The notes: generated by a model from the letters alone, not told the origin. A stretch of 64,000 nt of DNA from Dolomedes plantarius (GCA_907164885.2 OU015490.1:226417054-226481053), one strand, 5' to 3'; positions 49,368-61,090 are shown, numbered from the stretch's first letter. Program-made: numbers and translations.

Positions 49368-49985
49368 TTACGCATCCCACGTCCTGCAAACAGTCACAGG
49401 CAGAAGGAAAATTCTTTTCCTCTCCCCTCGCCCCCCCCCCCGGCCAGATTTTCCCTTCCCTCTGCCCCTTCGCGTATGGGCGAAAAATCCGTCTTCGAGA
49501 CTTTTCCCTCCCGCATATGATATGTTGTAAAGTACTCTATTATCTGTAGCACAAACTGTGTCAACAGATTTATAAATCTGAGATGTGCCAATCAAATGAC
49601 CTAAAAGCATTAATGAGTATAACGTATTAATGAGTATAACGTTGTCGTTTGTTGGTGCAAGGATAGCTCTTTCATGTAACCAACTATGATCTTTAAAATG
49701 CTGAGAGGGGTTGGGAAACACCTCTTGTAACAAATCTTCATGATTTTCAATTAATTTTTCAATATCTTCCACTCCTACAAGTCCATCATCTCCATGAGAC
49801 ATCATGTTTCCATTTCCTAGTTGAAGTAAAGTATCAGAAAACTGATGTGAATCAGCTTCACCTGTCGTATGAACCCTCATATTACTTTGAAGATCAAGTG
49901 TTTCAATTTAATTCCATATAACTGAAGATTTCAGACATGCAAGGATTTCATCAGTTCTTGTTCCACGTAAAATAACAGGCAGAGT
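49368..49985 (-). pseudogene. Helitron (PIF1-type) helicase fragment
   Basis: Helitrons move through a rolling-circle protein with a PIF1-like helicase. The minus-strand frame from 49880 reads FSDTLLQLGNGN, then VEDIEKLIENHEDLLQEVFP, HSWLHERAILAPTNDNV and YKSVDTVCATDN. These match the part of the Helitron helicase before its last motifs, where WLSERAILAP-type text is characteristic. Further upstream text up to 49985 shows more of the same domain in other frames. A 17-bp tandem duplication (attaatgagtataacgt, 49609-49642) lies inside. After about 49520 the frame runs into an unrelated Gly/Arg-rich stretch from a C tract. No Rep domain is present. Confidence 0.75.
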
Positions 49986-50159
49986 CTGTCAGAAGTTTAC
50001 CAGCCAAGAGCAAAGTAATAACTCCCATTCTTCGGCATAATCATGTAAAAATTCACAATAAAAGTTGTTTGATGTTCTACGACGGGTAATTAAAGAGCTA
50101 TAAATAAAATCTACAAATGTAACTATAAATGTAGCTATAAATGTAACTACACAGGAAAT
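49986..50159. other. Spacer between Helitron fragment and tandem repeat
   Basis: Contains the short doublet aatgtaactataaatgtagc near 50115. Nothing else recognised. Confidence 0.35.
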
Positions 50160-50765
50160 ACAAAGAAACAAAAAGTGAACTCTGTAATAAAGGATACTTA
50201 AAAACACGCAAATGGAATAGCAGTAATCAAAGCTAAACACAAACATAACGAAGAGTTGTTTTAAAGCACCTACGGTAAACAATGTTAAGTATCCAACTAT
50301 TTGGAGCATAAATGTTAAGATTTTGCTTAATTCCTATTTGAGAATGATAATAAAAATGATTGCAAAATTAACAAAAAGGGAACACAATAAAAATAATACT
50401 TAAAAACACACAAACTGAATAGCAATAATCAAAGTTAAACACAAACATAATTAACAGTTGTTTTGAAATACCCCCGGTAAACAATGTTGAGTGTCCAACT
50501 ATTTGGAGCATAAATGTTAAGATTTTGCTTAATTCCTACTTGAGAATGATAATAAAAATGATTGCAAAATTAACAAAAAAGGAACACAATAAAAATAATA
50601 CTTAAAAACACACAAACTGAATAGCAATAATCAAAGTTAAACACAAACATAATTAACAGTTGTTTTGAAATACCCCCGGTAAACAATGTTGAGTGTCCAA
50701 CTATTTGGAGCATAAATGTTAAGATTTTGCTTAATTCCTACTTAAGAATGATAATAAAAAATATT
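50160..50765. repeat. 202-bp tandem repeat, about three units
   Basis: The phrase gtaaacaatgtt occurs at 50275, 50477 and 50679, exactly 202 bases apart each time. Units 2 and 3 are almost identical; unit 1 is more diverged (for example aagtatccaac against gagtgtccaac). Unit text includes taatacttaaaaacacacaa. No coding frame runs through it. It follows the Helitron fragment directly. Confidence 0.92.
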
Positions 50766-51544
50766 CCAAAGAGTTTCAGACAGAAGCATAAAAAGAAAGA
50801 ATATGCACAAAAGTAACTAAATGAAACAAAAAATGATAGAATACAGAAAAAGTGAACACCGGCAACTTATAAGAACTGTAATCCGTTTACTGGGAACTAA
50901 CCCAGTAAAAAAGGATTAAAATGAAAGGTAATGAATAAATAAAATGAAAGGTTTTCAACAAACAATGTCGCCACAAAATTAATATACCGTATTGTATCAG
51001 GATGAACAAAGATTTAAAAATAATAATAAATAATTCAAAAGATAAAGTTTGACGGCAGCGCTTTAGTATATTTTTCATTTATCTCTTGATATATTACGCT
51101 ACCGTGAGTGGCACTGGAATTGACGTTTATGTATAATGAAGAATGACAACTGCTACGGCAATTTTATTTTGCTTTCCATTGAAAAAAGTAAACAAAAGGA
51201 GTAATATTAGAAAATTAACTTTTAATAAAACAAAAAATTAAATTAAAAATCAATAAATGCGGTAACTTACCTTGCAACATCTATAAGTAACATTCAATAT
51301 GCATGGCATCCCGCATACGCAGTTTTGATGAATGATTGATTCCAACGCCTGGAGATGAAATATTATTAAAAATCTGTATTTATTTATAATTATTTAAAAT
51401 CTCCCAAACTTATCTTAGAATTAATCTAAGGTAAAACAGAAGTATACGGATTTTAAACCAGAATCGTGAAGAAATATAGATTTGTATAGGATACATACAT
51501 ACATACATAGAGGCACTTTGCTTTATTTATATAGATATATACTT
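50766..51544. other. AT-rich spacer, nothing recognised
   Basis: Includes a degraded hint of the 202-bp unit near 50810-50870 and a TACA run at 51490-51510. No gene signal. Confidence 0.4.
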
Positions 51545-52224
51545 ATAATAAATAAAACGATCAATGTATACAATTGTTGCAAAAAAACCGAAAAAATATA
51601 TTTATAAAAAAATGGTAACGCATATTTTTATAGACAAAATAATGTAGAAGAAAATATTCAAATTAAATCTAATAGAAGATACTAAAGACTATAGTATAGT
51701 TAATATAGTACAGTTTAAGGAACATATCTTTTACTGTATTTTAATTTTTTTTGGATAATGTGCACTCGTATGCCGTATTAGCGAAAAAAAATTGTCAATT
51801 TATTTCGTTGTTATGCACGTGACCCAATTTATTTTAAAGTATCACAAAGAGAAAAGAAACCACGTGATCAGCATTTAATAAATTACATTATAAAAATTAA
51901 TATTTAAAAATTCACCAAAAAAGGGAGGTAAATATTGGAAAGAGCTTTCATTTTATAGGTTTTTTCATGATGTGATATACATTTTATAACCCTCAGATTA
52001 TTATTTTAAATGCAAACTTAAAAAAAAGTTACAAAAACAACCTAAAAATTTAATTTTTAAAAAATCTAAGAAGAATTTTTCAAAAATCTTTCTTATTGCA
52101 CCCCTACACTATAAGAAAAATCGCTATGCAAAATTTCAACACTTTAGGTTCAGAGGTTGGGTCTGTGTGTTATATGTCAGTCAGTCAGTCAGTCAGTCAG
52201 TTACGGAACTGTTTTATATATATA
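51545..52224 (+). repeat. Microsatellite-bearing repeat MB, copy 5
   Basis: The body blocks tagacaaaataatgtag, cacgtgatcagcatttaata and the (GTCA)n run to gttacggaactgtttta are all present. The TA core is almost lost. The tail is cut by the Tc1 element at 52225 and resumes at 53632 as gatt. Confidence 0.8.
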
Positions 52225-53629
52225 CACTGGTTACCAAAAATTAAGGAAAAATCACAAAAAGAGGGATAACTCGTTCAAAACGAGGCCAATCTGTTTAAAA
52301 TTTGAATATGTTGTTAAGTAAAAGGTGCTGAACAATACTACATTATGCAAAACAGTGGCACTGCGGTCGGAATACGTCATTGGCGATGAGTATCAAAGTG
52401 CATGTCTCACAGCAAGGTGGCAATAGTATGTGCGAGGCTGAGATTAGACATCTGGCATAGCCAAACTGTAACAATGACCTCCAGGCATCATTTGACCGAA
52501 GAACTGCAATGGCGAGCCAAGGACGGCCTTACGCTACGACGAGTGCCGATGACCGATATTTGTCTTTATGCGCACGAAGAAATAGAACCGCAACTCCGTC
52601 TGCAAGCTCCGTCTGCAGATCCTCCCTCGCTGCAAGCTCTCGAAGGTTGGTATCAACGTCAACCTTGCGTAGAAGGCTTCACGAAGGTGGTCTTTTTGCG
52701 AGTCGACCAGCCACGCAAATGCCCGCTATGTCGTCCCGCTCACGTCACGACATAGGCGGGCATTGAGCACGTCATAGGCATTGCATTGAACACGTCAACA
52801 TGTCCACTGGACACGTGATCAATGGAGGGCTGTTCTCTTTACGGATGAGTCCAGGTTTAGCCTCCAAAGCGATATTAGGCGTATTTTGATTTGGAAAGAA
52901 CCTGGAACTCGTTTTCATCCATCATACATCCGTGAAAGACATGCATACGGATAAGGCAGAGTATGTGTTCGGGGTGGTATCTCTTTGTGTGAACGTACAG
53001 ACCTCCATGTCTTTCCCAGTGGAAATGTGAATGCTTACACCTATAGAGATGACATCCTTGATGCTTATGTGCGCCCTTATGCAGGGGCAATAGGTGATGC
53101 TTTCGTGCTACAGGACGATAACGCGAGATCGCACAGGGCTCGCATCGTGGATGCTTATCTTGAGCAGGAAACAATTCCACGCATGGAGTGGCCAGCTCGA
53201 TCAACGGACCTGAATCCTATCGAGCATGTTTGGGGCGCTTAAGAACGACGTATAGCTGCTCTCAATCCTCCTCATAGGACCCTAGCCACGCTTTCAACTG
53301 TTTTGCAAGGGCAATGTCTCACTTTCTACCGAACTCATAGACTGCATAATTGACAGCATCACACATCGCAGTATGTGCTGCATTGTTTCTCGGTAGGATC
53401 ATACGCCATATTAAAGGTACTTTTCCTATACCAAACTGACACATCCGATTTGTTCATTGTATACATATGCTACTTTCTATAACTCCATAATTGTCTGGCG
53501 ATTTCTTTTTATGCTATTTTATACCTACCTATGTGTTGTATAATGGGTATAAGTTTCATTACATTCTACGCCTAACTTTTTGAGTAATCGCTATTTTTGT
53601 GAATTTTACTTAATTTTTGATAACCAGTG
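52225..53629 (+). mobile_element. Tc1 element, family T4
   Basis: The ends read cactggttaccaaaaattaa and, inward from the right, cactggttatcaaaaattaa. TA lies on both sides (52223-52224 and 53630-53631). It landed in the TA-rich tail of an MB repeat. Length is 1405 bp. Its transposase is broken. Confidence 0.92.
52402..53370 (+). pseudogene. Tc1 transposase, family T4, inactivated
   Basis: Early text lies in two frames: SQGRPYATTSADDRYLSL, then LVSTSTLRRRLHEGGLFASR at 52509-52766. FTDESRFSLQSD-like text near 52840 marks the first catalytic aspartate, after a frame change. The frame from 52985 holds GNVNAYTYRDDILDAY, FVLQDDNARSHRARIV with the second aspartate, and STDLNPIEHVWGA with the glutamate, 34 residues later. 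STD replaces the usual SPD. A TAA follows at 53240. Several breaks make it inactive. Confidence 0.85.
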
Positions 53630-53631
53630 TA

Positions 53632-53799
53632 GATTAAAGAACTTTTAAAATTAGAAAGAAATCTTACAAATATGTAAAAAAATGTTAGTTTTATGTAGAA
53701 AATATTTATTGAAAACTACATTTATAGTATAAAAACGAAGTTATAATACAAGAGTAAAATTAACACATTGCACTTAATAAAAGGAAAAATTATTGCTAC
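53632..53799. other. AT-rich spacer
   Basis: Begins with the last bases of the MB tail; the rest is AT-rich and unremarkable. Confidence 0.4.
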
Positions 53800-54210
53800 C
53801 ATAAGATATAATTCATACCAACACCCATGTCCTGCAAACTGTAAGATAGACATAGCCAACATGTACCCTTAGTAAAAGTTGCATTTTGAAAGAACGGAAA
53901 ATCAACGAAAGTAGAAAATAGATCCCCCGGTTGAATAAGAGCTTTACTCCACTAAAATATCTGAGAACTTTTATTGTGTAAACTATTAAAGTTTATGGAA
54001 TACGCATGGGAACTTAGATTTCAAATGTATTGCGATTTATATGTCCCAGGTTTCAAATATATACGAAAGAGTTGTCAATGTAAGATGTAGAAACTTCCAT
54101 ATATTCAATGGGAAATATATTTAAGCTATTCAGAATTCAGAAAAGATTATTAAGATGTCACAAAATGCCATTTCTAAAGTTATTTGTTTTAAACTACAAT
54201 ATCCAGGAAT
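53800..54210 (+). repeat. Duplicated tract, copy B block 5
   Basis: Partner of 24620-25020 in direct orientation. It ends at actacaatatccagg, where copy A reads cccataatatccatg. The next duplicated block in copy B is inverted, so an inversion breakpoint lies just after this point. Confidence 0.8.
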
Positions 54211-54721
54211 TAATAATTTTCGTGTAGATAAAGCAGAGAGATTATGGAAACTTATAAAAGAAATGTTTATAGGCCTTTTTATATTTCCCCTCCCCCCTAG
54301 GTTCGTGATGGAAGCGGGAATGATCGTTTGGAAAAGTTCTCGTAGAAAATTCTTTCCAAATTTTATACTCAGAAAATGTTGTAAGTGCCATATTATAGAC
54401 GCTTGTTTTTTTCATATCACGCGTGTCGGAATTTTAATGAAATGCAAAAACATCGCTCACTCCTTTCAACGACGTCATATCTAAAAAAAAAAACGCAATT
54501 TTTCAGGAGAGTGATTTTAAAGTTTAAAAGTACATTGAAATGTATTGAAAATATGTTTTAATTCTGCTCTCTAGCGGCAAAATATTGAGCGGTGAGATAT
54601 GATAATCTTGCAGGGATATATTACTCTTTCAGGGCATAGTGAAAACACGCATTACTAAAAATCTTTTGAGATATAAGAATTTTTTAGATATGTCGTTGTT
54701 GAAAAAGATGACGAGAATGTA
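54211..54721. other. Spacer at the inversion breakpoint
   Basis: A 109-residue frame (54155-54484) shows no known domain. No clear match to copy A was found in either orientation. Confidence 0.4.
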
Positions 54722-54723
54722 TA

Positions 54724-56096
54724 CACTGCTGGTCACTGTAAATGCAACACCCTGAAGGAAACATGCAAATAACATGAAATTTAGAACATGCATTAGCGGA
54801 GGTGAGATATGCAAATGATTAGAATTTCAGCGCAGACGCACATCACGAGCGCCTGTGGCGCCACTTCAAAGCGCTATTTAAGGCTTGGAGAGTTCGACGA
54901 TTTCAAGTTCGGCAATTGTGTTTTTCTTCTGGTTTTTTCAAAAAACGATCAATTATGCCCCATCGAAAACAGCGATCATCTTTTGATCAAGTATCCGAGT
55001 TCGACAGAGGAAGGATAGTGGCCTACCGAGATTGTAGATTATCTTTCAGGGAAATCGGTAGTCGTGTTGGACGAAACCAAACAACTGTAATGCGGATATG
55101 TGATCGTTGAATGCAGAGGGTACGACGGACCGGCGTGTTGGATCGCATCCACCTCAGCGCACCACTTCACGTGATGACAGGCAAATTGTGCGCATGGCAG
55201 TGACGAATCGCTCAGTCACATCACGAACCATAGAACAGCACATGCAGTCTGTAACGCATCATCCAGTGTCTGCGCGTACCATTCGACGCCGTTTACAGCA
55301 GAGTGGTCTGTCCGCAAGACGTCGATTGCTTTGTCTACCCTTGACGCAGAACCACAGAGGTCTCCGCAGCCAATGGTGTAATGACAGAAGGATGTGGACG
55401 GCAGAATGGAATGAAATTGTCTTTACTGACGAGTCAAGAGACCGTGAAGAGAGGATGTTGAACAGCTGCGTTATGCACCGCCACATTGGTCCTGCACCGG
55501 GTATTATGGTATGGGGCGGCATTGGATATCACTCTCGCACACCTCTAGTACGCATTGCCGGTACTTTAAACAACCAGCGCTACATCTCCGAGGTGTTGGA
55601 GCCAGTTGTCCTTCCTTACCTTCAGGGCTTGCCCACAGCCACATTTCAACAGGATAATGCGCGACCACGCGTGGCACGCATTGTCCAACGGTTCTTCGTC
55701 AATCACCAGATTGCTTCCCTGGCCGCCTTGCATGTGGACTTGCATTAGAAAACCGCCTTGCATTAGAAAACATGTTGTCCATGGTTGCTCTACGATTGAC
55801 CCAGATTCCATCCCCAGCTGCCACAGCAGATCAACTTTGGCAACGTGTGGAAGCTGCTTGGTCTGCTGTACCCCAAGAACTCATCCAAAGTCTCTTTGAA
55901 TCAATGCCGAGGCGTGTGGCAGCGGTGATCTCCAACAATGGCGGCTACTCTGGCTACTGATTTTGGCAGGAACCACATTTCACAGAAGTCTATAAATTTA
56001 ATCATTTGATACTTGGTCAACATGTTATCTACAAAATAAATTTTGTTGTGCTATCTCTTGTCTTTCTTGGTGTTGCAATTTGGGTGGCCAGCAGTG
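54724..56096 (+). mobile_element. Tc1 element, family T2 copy 2
   Basis: The ends read cactgctggtcactgtaaat and, inward, cactgctggccacccaaatt, with TA on both sides. It is very close to copy 1 at 28308-29694 over most of its length, apart from small deletions. It sits between spacer DNA and the inverted block of copy B. Confidence 0.92.
54955..55960 (+). pseudogene. Tc1 transposase, family T2 copy 2, inactivated
   Basis: The ATG at 54955 reads MPHRKQRSSFDQVSEFDRGR and runs to ICDR, where a TGA replaces tryptophan and a base is lost. The next frame from 55107 keeps QRTTSRDDRQIVRMAV, the segment missing in the intact sibling. After FTDES the codons for RFCLQHHDGRIRVW are deleted, giving FTDESRDREERM. 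FQQDNARPRVARI holds the second aspartate. A rearranged segment near 55720-55770 (tgcattagaaaac-like phrases repeated) destroys the SPDLSPIE motif. Confidence 0.88.
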
Positions 56097-56099
56097 TAT

Positions 56100-57500
56100 A
56101 TGAGGATGTGAAATGCAGTGAGATGTAAAAAAATATAAAAAATGATGTGAGATGTAAAAAAATTATTATAAAAAATGATGTAAAAATTATTATTATTCTC
56201 CTTTTTTGCTGATTACTTATAAGTGTCTCTCGCAAGGTATTACCTCCTCTGGAGTAAACCTATGTGATCTGACATTAAGTCACTCACAAACACACATACA
56301 CAAACACAAACACTCAGAGGCAGAGAGAAAATAGGGAGGGAAAAAGAGTAAATGTGCTCGACAATAATTTGAAAATTTTATGGAATTTAATTTAAATTCA
56401 ACATACTGTATATCACTACAACCCATATACACTGAAACTGACGTACAGTCGAACCCCGTTAGAGTGAACCCGGTATATAACGAACTCACGGATATAACGA
56501 ACGAAAATTTTGGTCCAGTCGTTTTCCTGTTCTACGTAATTTAATTAGCATTGTGTCTGTTTAATGTAATCGATTTTAGTCGACTTAATTCCTTAAAGAT
56601 CATTTTAAATATACTTTATAATTTTTTAATACATCATTATTGAATACACAGTACAACTAAGGAGTTATACATTTTGTGAACTGTAGCATTTTTCTTAATG
56701 GTTCGGATATAGCAAACCACTGGATAAAGCGAAAAATACCTTTGGTCCCTTGAAGTTCGTTATAACGGGGTTCGACTGTAATACGAAATGCAATAATCAG
56801 TATGTAATTTAGGATACACAAATTATAGCTTATCACACATATATAAACAATTTGTATCTAAAAAGTGTTCTTGCGAAAAACATAAGTTATCCGTCTTTCA
56901 GAAAAATCCCCCTAATTTACGAAAATAAATTAATTTTAATTAATAATGCTTAACAAGTATATGAATTCTTTTACTGAAACGGTATTACAAATCTTAATTT
57001 TAAAGTACGTTTTATTTCAACTTTACTTTGTTAAATTCACATATGGCCATCGGTTCTTTTAAAATAATATGTTAATCCAGTACTTCTAAATTAACAACAA
57101 AAAAAATCCTTTTATACCGAGTGAACATCTTAGATCTCCCAACCAAATACGACGTAATTATTTAACGGAACAGTTGATAAGGCGAATAGTTTGCTATCCA
57201 TCCATCACTTCGAATTGATTTTTAATCTCAAAGAGTCGCTTTCACTCGTTATGTAGAATACCATTTGTTGTGAAAATAGAGTTGAAGGATAAAATGATAA
57301 ATTTTGTGACTACAAAAGGGAGTCTATAAATAATGTGTTCTCAGTATAGATTTAAATTTTGAATTTTGAAATTTCCTCAAAAAAAAAGTAAAAGTGACAG
57401 GCTGCCTATAATGTATAACTCTAATGTATTATTTAGAATGAAATGATTTGAAACATTATTTTTAATACCTAAGTAAATTATAAAATGTCACATGCATTGA
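56100..57500 (-). repeat. Duplicated tract, copy B block 6, inverted
   Basis: The reverse complement follows 25030-26830. Examples on the minus strand are cattatttatagactccctt, caacaaatggtattctaca, gcgactctttgagattaaaa and gagcacatttactctttttc. It carries a pogo-type MITE not present in copy A. Confidence 0.8.
56446..56778. mobile_element. Pogo/Tigger-type MITE 1
   Basis: The ends read cagtcgaaccccgttagagt and, inward, cagtcgaaccccgttataac, identical over 16 bp. TA lies on both sides. CAGT with CCCCGTTA fits the pogo branch of Tc1/mariner. At 333 bp it has no frame. It interrupts the inverted block. Confidence 0.9.
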
Positions 57501-57516
57501 GCTGGTGTGTTAAATA

Positions 57517-58248
57517 GAGGGTGACCATAAAGAAACTTTGTCGATATATGGATCTCTAGCGGCTGTTCCGTTCAACCGATAGAGATGAGATTTCAGATAT
57601 AGTTATTTAGAGCTATGAGTTCGGGATTCTATGAATGGTAACAAAGTGGCGCTCACGGTTACGGTTATAGGTACAGAAACTCAAAACTTTCGAATAGCAA
57701 CGCCCAATTTTTCCCATCGCAAAATTTTCAGCGCATGCGAAAACCCAAAAGAGCGTTGGAACGGTACGTGTATTACAAAAACGTAACCGTTATGCACGCA
57801 CAAAAAACAGCCTTGCGAACGACCAACAAAAACGGAGCATATGACAGAGGCAAGATAGAAAATCACTGATGACAACACAAATCGGATAAAAGAAAATTTT
57901 ATTTGGATTACACATTTTCCACATTGGTGCCATCACAGTCCGTTGGCAGATCTGTTTTTTTGTGCCTGCATAACGCGTCTGTTTTTTTGTGATACACGTA
58001 TCGTTCTAACGCTCTTTCGGGTTTTCACATGCGCTGAGCATTTTGCGGCGGGTAAAAGTGGGTGTTGCTATTCGAAAAGTTTGAGATTTTGTACCTATAA
58101 CCGTAACCGTGAGAGTCATTTTGCTGCTGTTCACAGAATACCGAGCTCATACCCCTGAATAACTATATCTGAAATCGCATCCTGATCGGTTGAACGGAAC
58201 AGCCACTAGAGGTTCATATATCGGTAAAGTTTCTTTATGATTACTTTG
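57517..58248. mobile_element. Foldback element with long arms, copy 2
   Basis: It belongs to the family of 41425-42197. The left arm has ctgttccgttcaaccgatag and the right arm ctgatcggttgaacggaaca. Outer bases are degraded (gagggtgaccataaagaaac). TA flanks both sides. The right flank is directly followed by the 8-bp duplication of the hAT-type element. Confidence 0.85.
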
Positions 58249-58258
58249 TATTTTAAAA

Positions 58259-59019
58259 CAGGTATTCTCAACGGGGTCCAGGTCGACCCCTTGGGAATCG
58301 ACCGAAGTTTAAAAGGGTCTATAGTATTCCAGGTGTCTATTGGGGCTCAATGTTAAATTTTTCCGTTTAAAAATTTCATTTAATTTTTTAGAAATGTAAT
58401 TATTAGATAATAATATCCGTTTTAATATGTATAAATATATGCTTATAATCGTTACGTTAGTTATTGGGACTATACAATGATAAATAATTTTAGGCCAAAG
58501 ATTTAAAAAAATGTATCAATGTATTAAGCACAACCCCCACATTAATTGAAATCGAACTTTTCTGCAATTACAATTTGCGTTTCTGAAATCTTGTTTATAT
58601 TCGTGAAATGAAATATGAAAATAGTACAAAAACAATAATACATAAACCTAATGAACCCCTTTTACTAATTTTTTGTTCATATTCTTAGTCAAATTGTTAT
58701 CTTTAAGTGTTTTATGTGCAATTATTAGTATTATAACTACAGTGGAATCTCGATCGATCGTTTTTCAAGGGACCGATTGAAATGAACGATAAATGCGGGA
58801 AAACGATAGATACGGAAACACAACAAAGCAATATGATCGTTGGGACTGGATAAAATGAACGACACATACGGAAAAACGATGGATCCGAAAACGATCGATC
58901 GAGATTCCACTGTATGTTGTATGCTGTATACTACAGAGAAAAATGGGAGGGGGTCGTTGAAGGAAAAAGGTTCTTTCTTTTAAAAGAGGTCCATGTAGGA
59001 AAAATGTTAAGAATCCCTG
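58259..59019. mobile_element. hAT-type non-autonomous element with 8-bp target duplication
   Basis: The ends read caggtattctcaac and, inward from the right, cagggattcttaac. The flanks are ttttaaaa at 58251-58258 and ttttaaaa at 59020-59027, a perfect 8-bp duplication, the hallmark of hAT transposition. The 761-bp interior has no transposase. It includes a nested pogo-type MITE at 58740-58912. Confidence 0.88.
58740..58912. mobile_element. Pogo/Tigger-type MITE 2
   Basis: Perfect terminal inverted repeats of 25 bp begin cagtggaatctcgatcgatc. TA lies on each side. The element is 173 bp and has no frame. It lies inside the hAT-type element. Confidence 0.93.
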
Positions 59020-59430
59020 TTTTAAAATTAAAAAATAATCCGAAGAAAGCAAAATATTACCACGTTATTTCTCCGCAGAGAATTCTTTATATGTATAATT
59101 TAAATCTTGACAACTCTTGCTTAGTCAATAGGTCGGGTACACCCACCATAGAAGTTTCTCATGTGGTGAAATCTATCCGGACACTTGAAGTGACCAAATA
59201 ACTTTATTTAAAAAAATAAAAATTCCAACATAGGAATTTTGTCATTTGCAACGTATTACTTGACTATGTTATCTTTAGGATTTCGTTATCTTGCCTTGTT
59301 TTGCTTTAACAAGATTCGTTAATTTTCTTGACGTGTGATTCACGAATTTTTAAAGGGGTAAGCTTCTCTTACCAACTTACAGCTTGTATGAATCCTTTAG
59401 AATATGTTCAATGTTCTATGAGAATAGAGT
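59020..59430 (+). repeat. Duplicated tract, copy B block 7
   Basis: Partner of 27480-27930 in direct orientation, after the inverted block. The match ends near aatatgttcaatgttctatg, which marks the right edge of the duplication. Confidence 0.7.
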
Positions 59431-59530
59431 GGTGCCTTGACGATTTAAATTCGCTCCGTGACTGAGCTCGTAACTCGAATAACTCGTATGTGAAAATCAA
59501 TTTTTCCCATTAAAATTACCCTTTATATTA
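59431..59530. repeat. Short repeat fragment, probable Tigger-type MITE
   Basis: The phrases tggtgccttgacgattt, cgtgactgagctcgtaactc and cgaataactcgta are of a kind common in arthropod Tigger-derived MITEs. A related inverted piece lies at about 63010-63170. Confidence 0.4.
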
Positions 59531-59599
59531 CGGGGCCCATTTTTCCGATTGCCTTGAAATGTCATACCCTCCCCTTTTTAAGAACATCCATTAAAAGTG

Positions 59600-59692
59600 T
59601 TATATGTATGTGTGTGTATATGTATGTTTGTATGTATGTGTGTGTATATGTATGTTTGTATGTATGTATGTATATATATATACTCGTCACAA
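59600..59692. repeat. (TGTA)n-type microsatellite
   Basis: TATG/TGTA repeats contain two copies of the unit tatgtatgtgtgtgtatatg, then TA repeats up to the Tc1 end. Confidence 0.9.
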
Positions 59693-61087
59693 AAAATATG
59701 TACATCCAGAGGAAATCGAGCTTGAAAGGAATGTAGTCTGGTAAGAGATATGCAAATGATTAAAATTTCGACGATATTGTGACAAGGGTAAGCGCGCTAT
59801 GCGCATATGAGATGCGCAGCTGAGAGAGTTTAAACGCATGATTGCTCGTGCTATAGGGTTATTCAAACAAATCTGTCAACTTGGATGGACGGTATTGTCA
59901 CTAGATATTCCTCTGAGACGTATCCGGCGACAGTACGAACAACTACTGTCCGTCTTTGAGAGGGGGCGTATAGTAGGCCTCAGAGAAGCAGGTTCGTCGA
60001 ACAGGCTTATCAAGAGCCACATCGGTCGGAGCGATATGGTAGTTGCTCGGTGTTGGTAACAATTGATTACGGAAGGAAAGTCTACCTTCGCGGAGGGTCA
60101 GGGTGTCCCAGTAACGCAAATGCGTGCGAGGATCACGCAATCATAAGAGCGGCCACGCCCGAACCAACAAAGTCGCTAGAATCAATTCTACACCACTTAC
60201 CACCTTCCAGACATCCGGTGGTATCAAGAAAAACCATTCGGAGACAAATGGCCAACGCAGGTATAAGGAACCGACGTCCAATAAGACTCCTATCACTGAC
60301 CCCACATCATAGGCAGTGTCGATTGGATTTTTGCCGACCTCGGGCAAGCTGGAGTGTGACAGACTGGAGGCGTGCGATCTTCATCGAAGAATCCCGATTC
60401 ATTCTCAATGCTGATGACCAGCGCAAACGCACGTGGAGGGGGCCAGGCCACTTGTCCGATCTGGCATTTGTTGTCGAGAGGCATACGGCGATTACACAAG
60501 GTGTGACAGTGTGGGGAGTGATTTAATGGGACACACGATCACCTCTAGTCGTCCTTCAACGCACTTTGACTGAACAAAGTTACGTGGATGAGATTTTAAC
60601 GCCAGTTGTACGGCTTATTCTATCAAGTCACCAAGGTGCCATTTATCAGCAAGATAACGCTCGTCCACACAGTGCGCGACTCTCCCAACAATGTCTTCAC
60701 TGATATAACGTACTCCCATGGCCTGCCAGGTCTCCAGACCTCTCGCCAATAGAGCACATCTGGGATGTGCTTGGAAGACAACTGCAGCCGTCACGGGAAT
60801 ACTGGGGAATTATCTGCCCAGTTGCAAAAATTATGGCATGATCTTCCGCAGGAGGCCATAAGTGACCCCATTGATTCGATGCCACGCCATGTTTCGGCTT
60901 GAATAGCTGCCAGAGGTGGATTTGCTACTTACTAATTTGTAACCTTTTTCATACCATATCTTCTTAATAAAACAGTCTGTTCTTCTTAATTGGCAATCAT
61001 TTGCTTATCTCCTCATACATTACACACATGTTAATTTTCGTGATTGTAGCTCGTCCCCCTCTGGGTGAATATATTTTTTGTGTCAGA

Positions 61088-61090
<3 letters not shown>
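59693..61090 (+). mobile_element. Tc1 element, family T5
   Basis: The right end, read inward, gives cactctgacacaaaaaatat then attcacccagagg. The left gives ctcgtcacaaaaaatatgta then catccagagg, two outer bases short. TA repeats flank both sides. The transposase within is broken. Confidence 0.85.
59907..60935 (+). pseudogene. Tc1 transposase, family T5, inactivated
   Basis: Text begins PLRRIRRQYEQLLSVFERGR and runs through SSNRLIKSHIGRSDMVVARC before a TAA at 60058. A new frame gives VVSRKTIRRQMANAGIRNRR and then IFIEESRF, where the first catalytic aspartate has become glutamate. TQGVTVWGVI is followed by a stop. YQQDNARPHSARLSQQ and WPARSPDLSPIEHIWDVLG hold the second aspartate and the glutamate in another frame. 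A changed catalytic residue and many stops mark it as dead. Confidence 0.85.

Noticed and set aside
49400..49530. Gly/Arg-rich protein end as an RNA-binding domain
   Set aside because: It is read from a C-rich tract after the helicase similarity stops, so it is an accidental extension of the frame.
54155..54484. A 109-residue frame as a possible small gene
   Set aside because: It starts in duplicated non-coding sequence and has no partner frame in copy A and no known domain.
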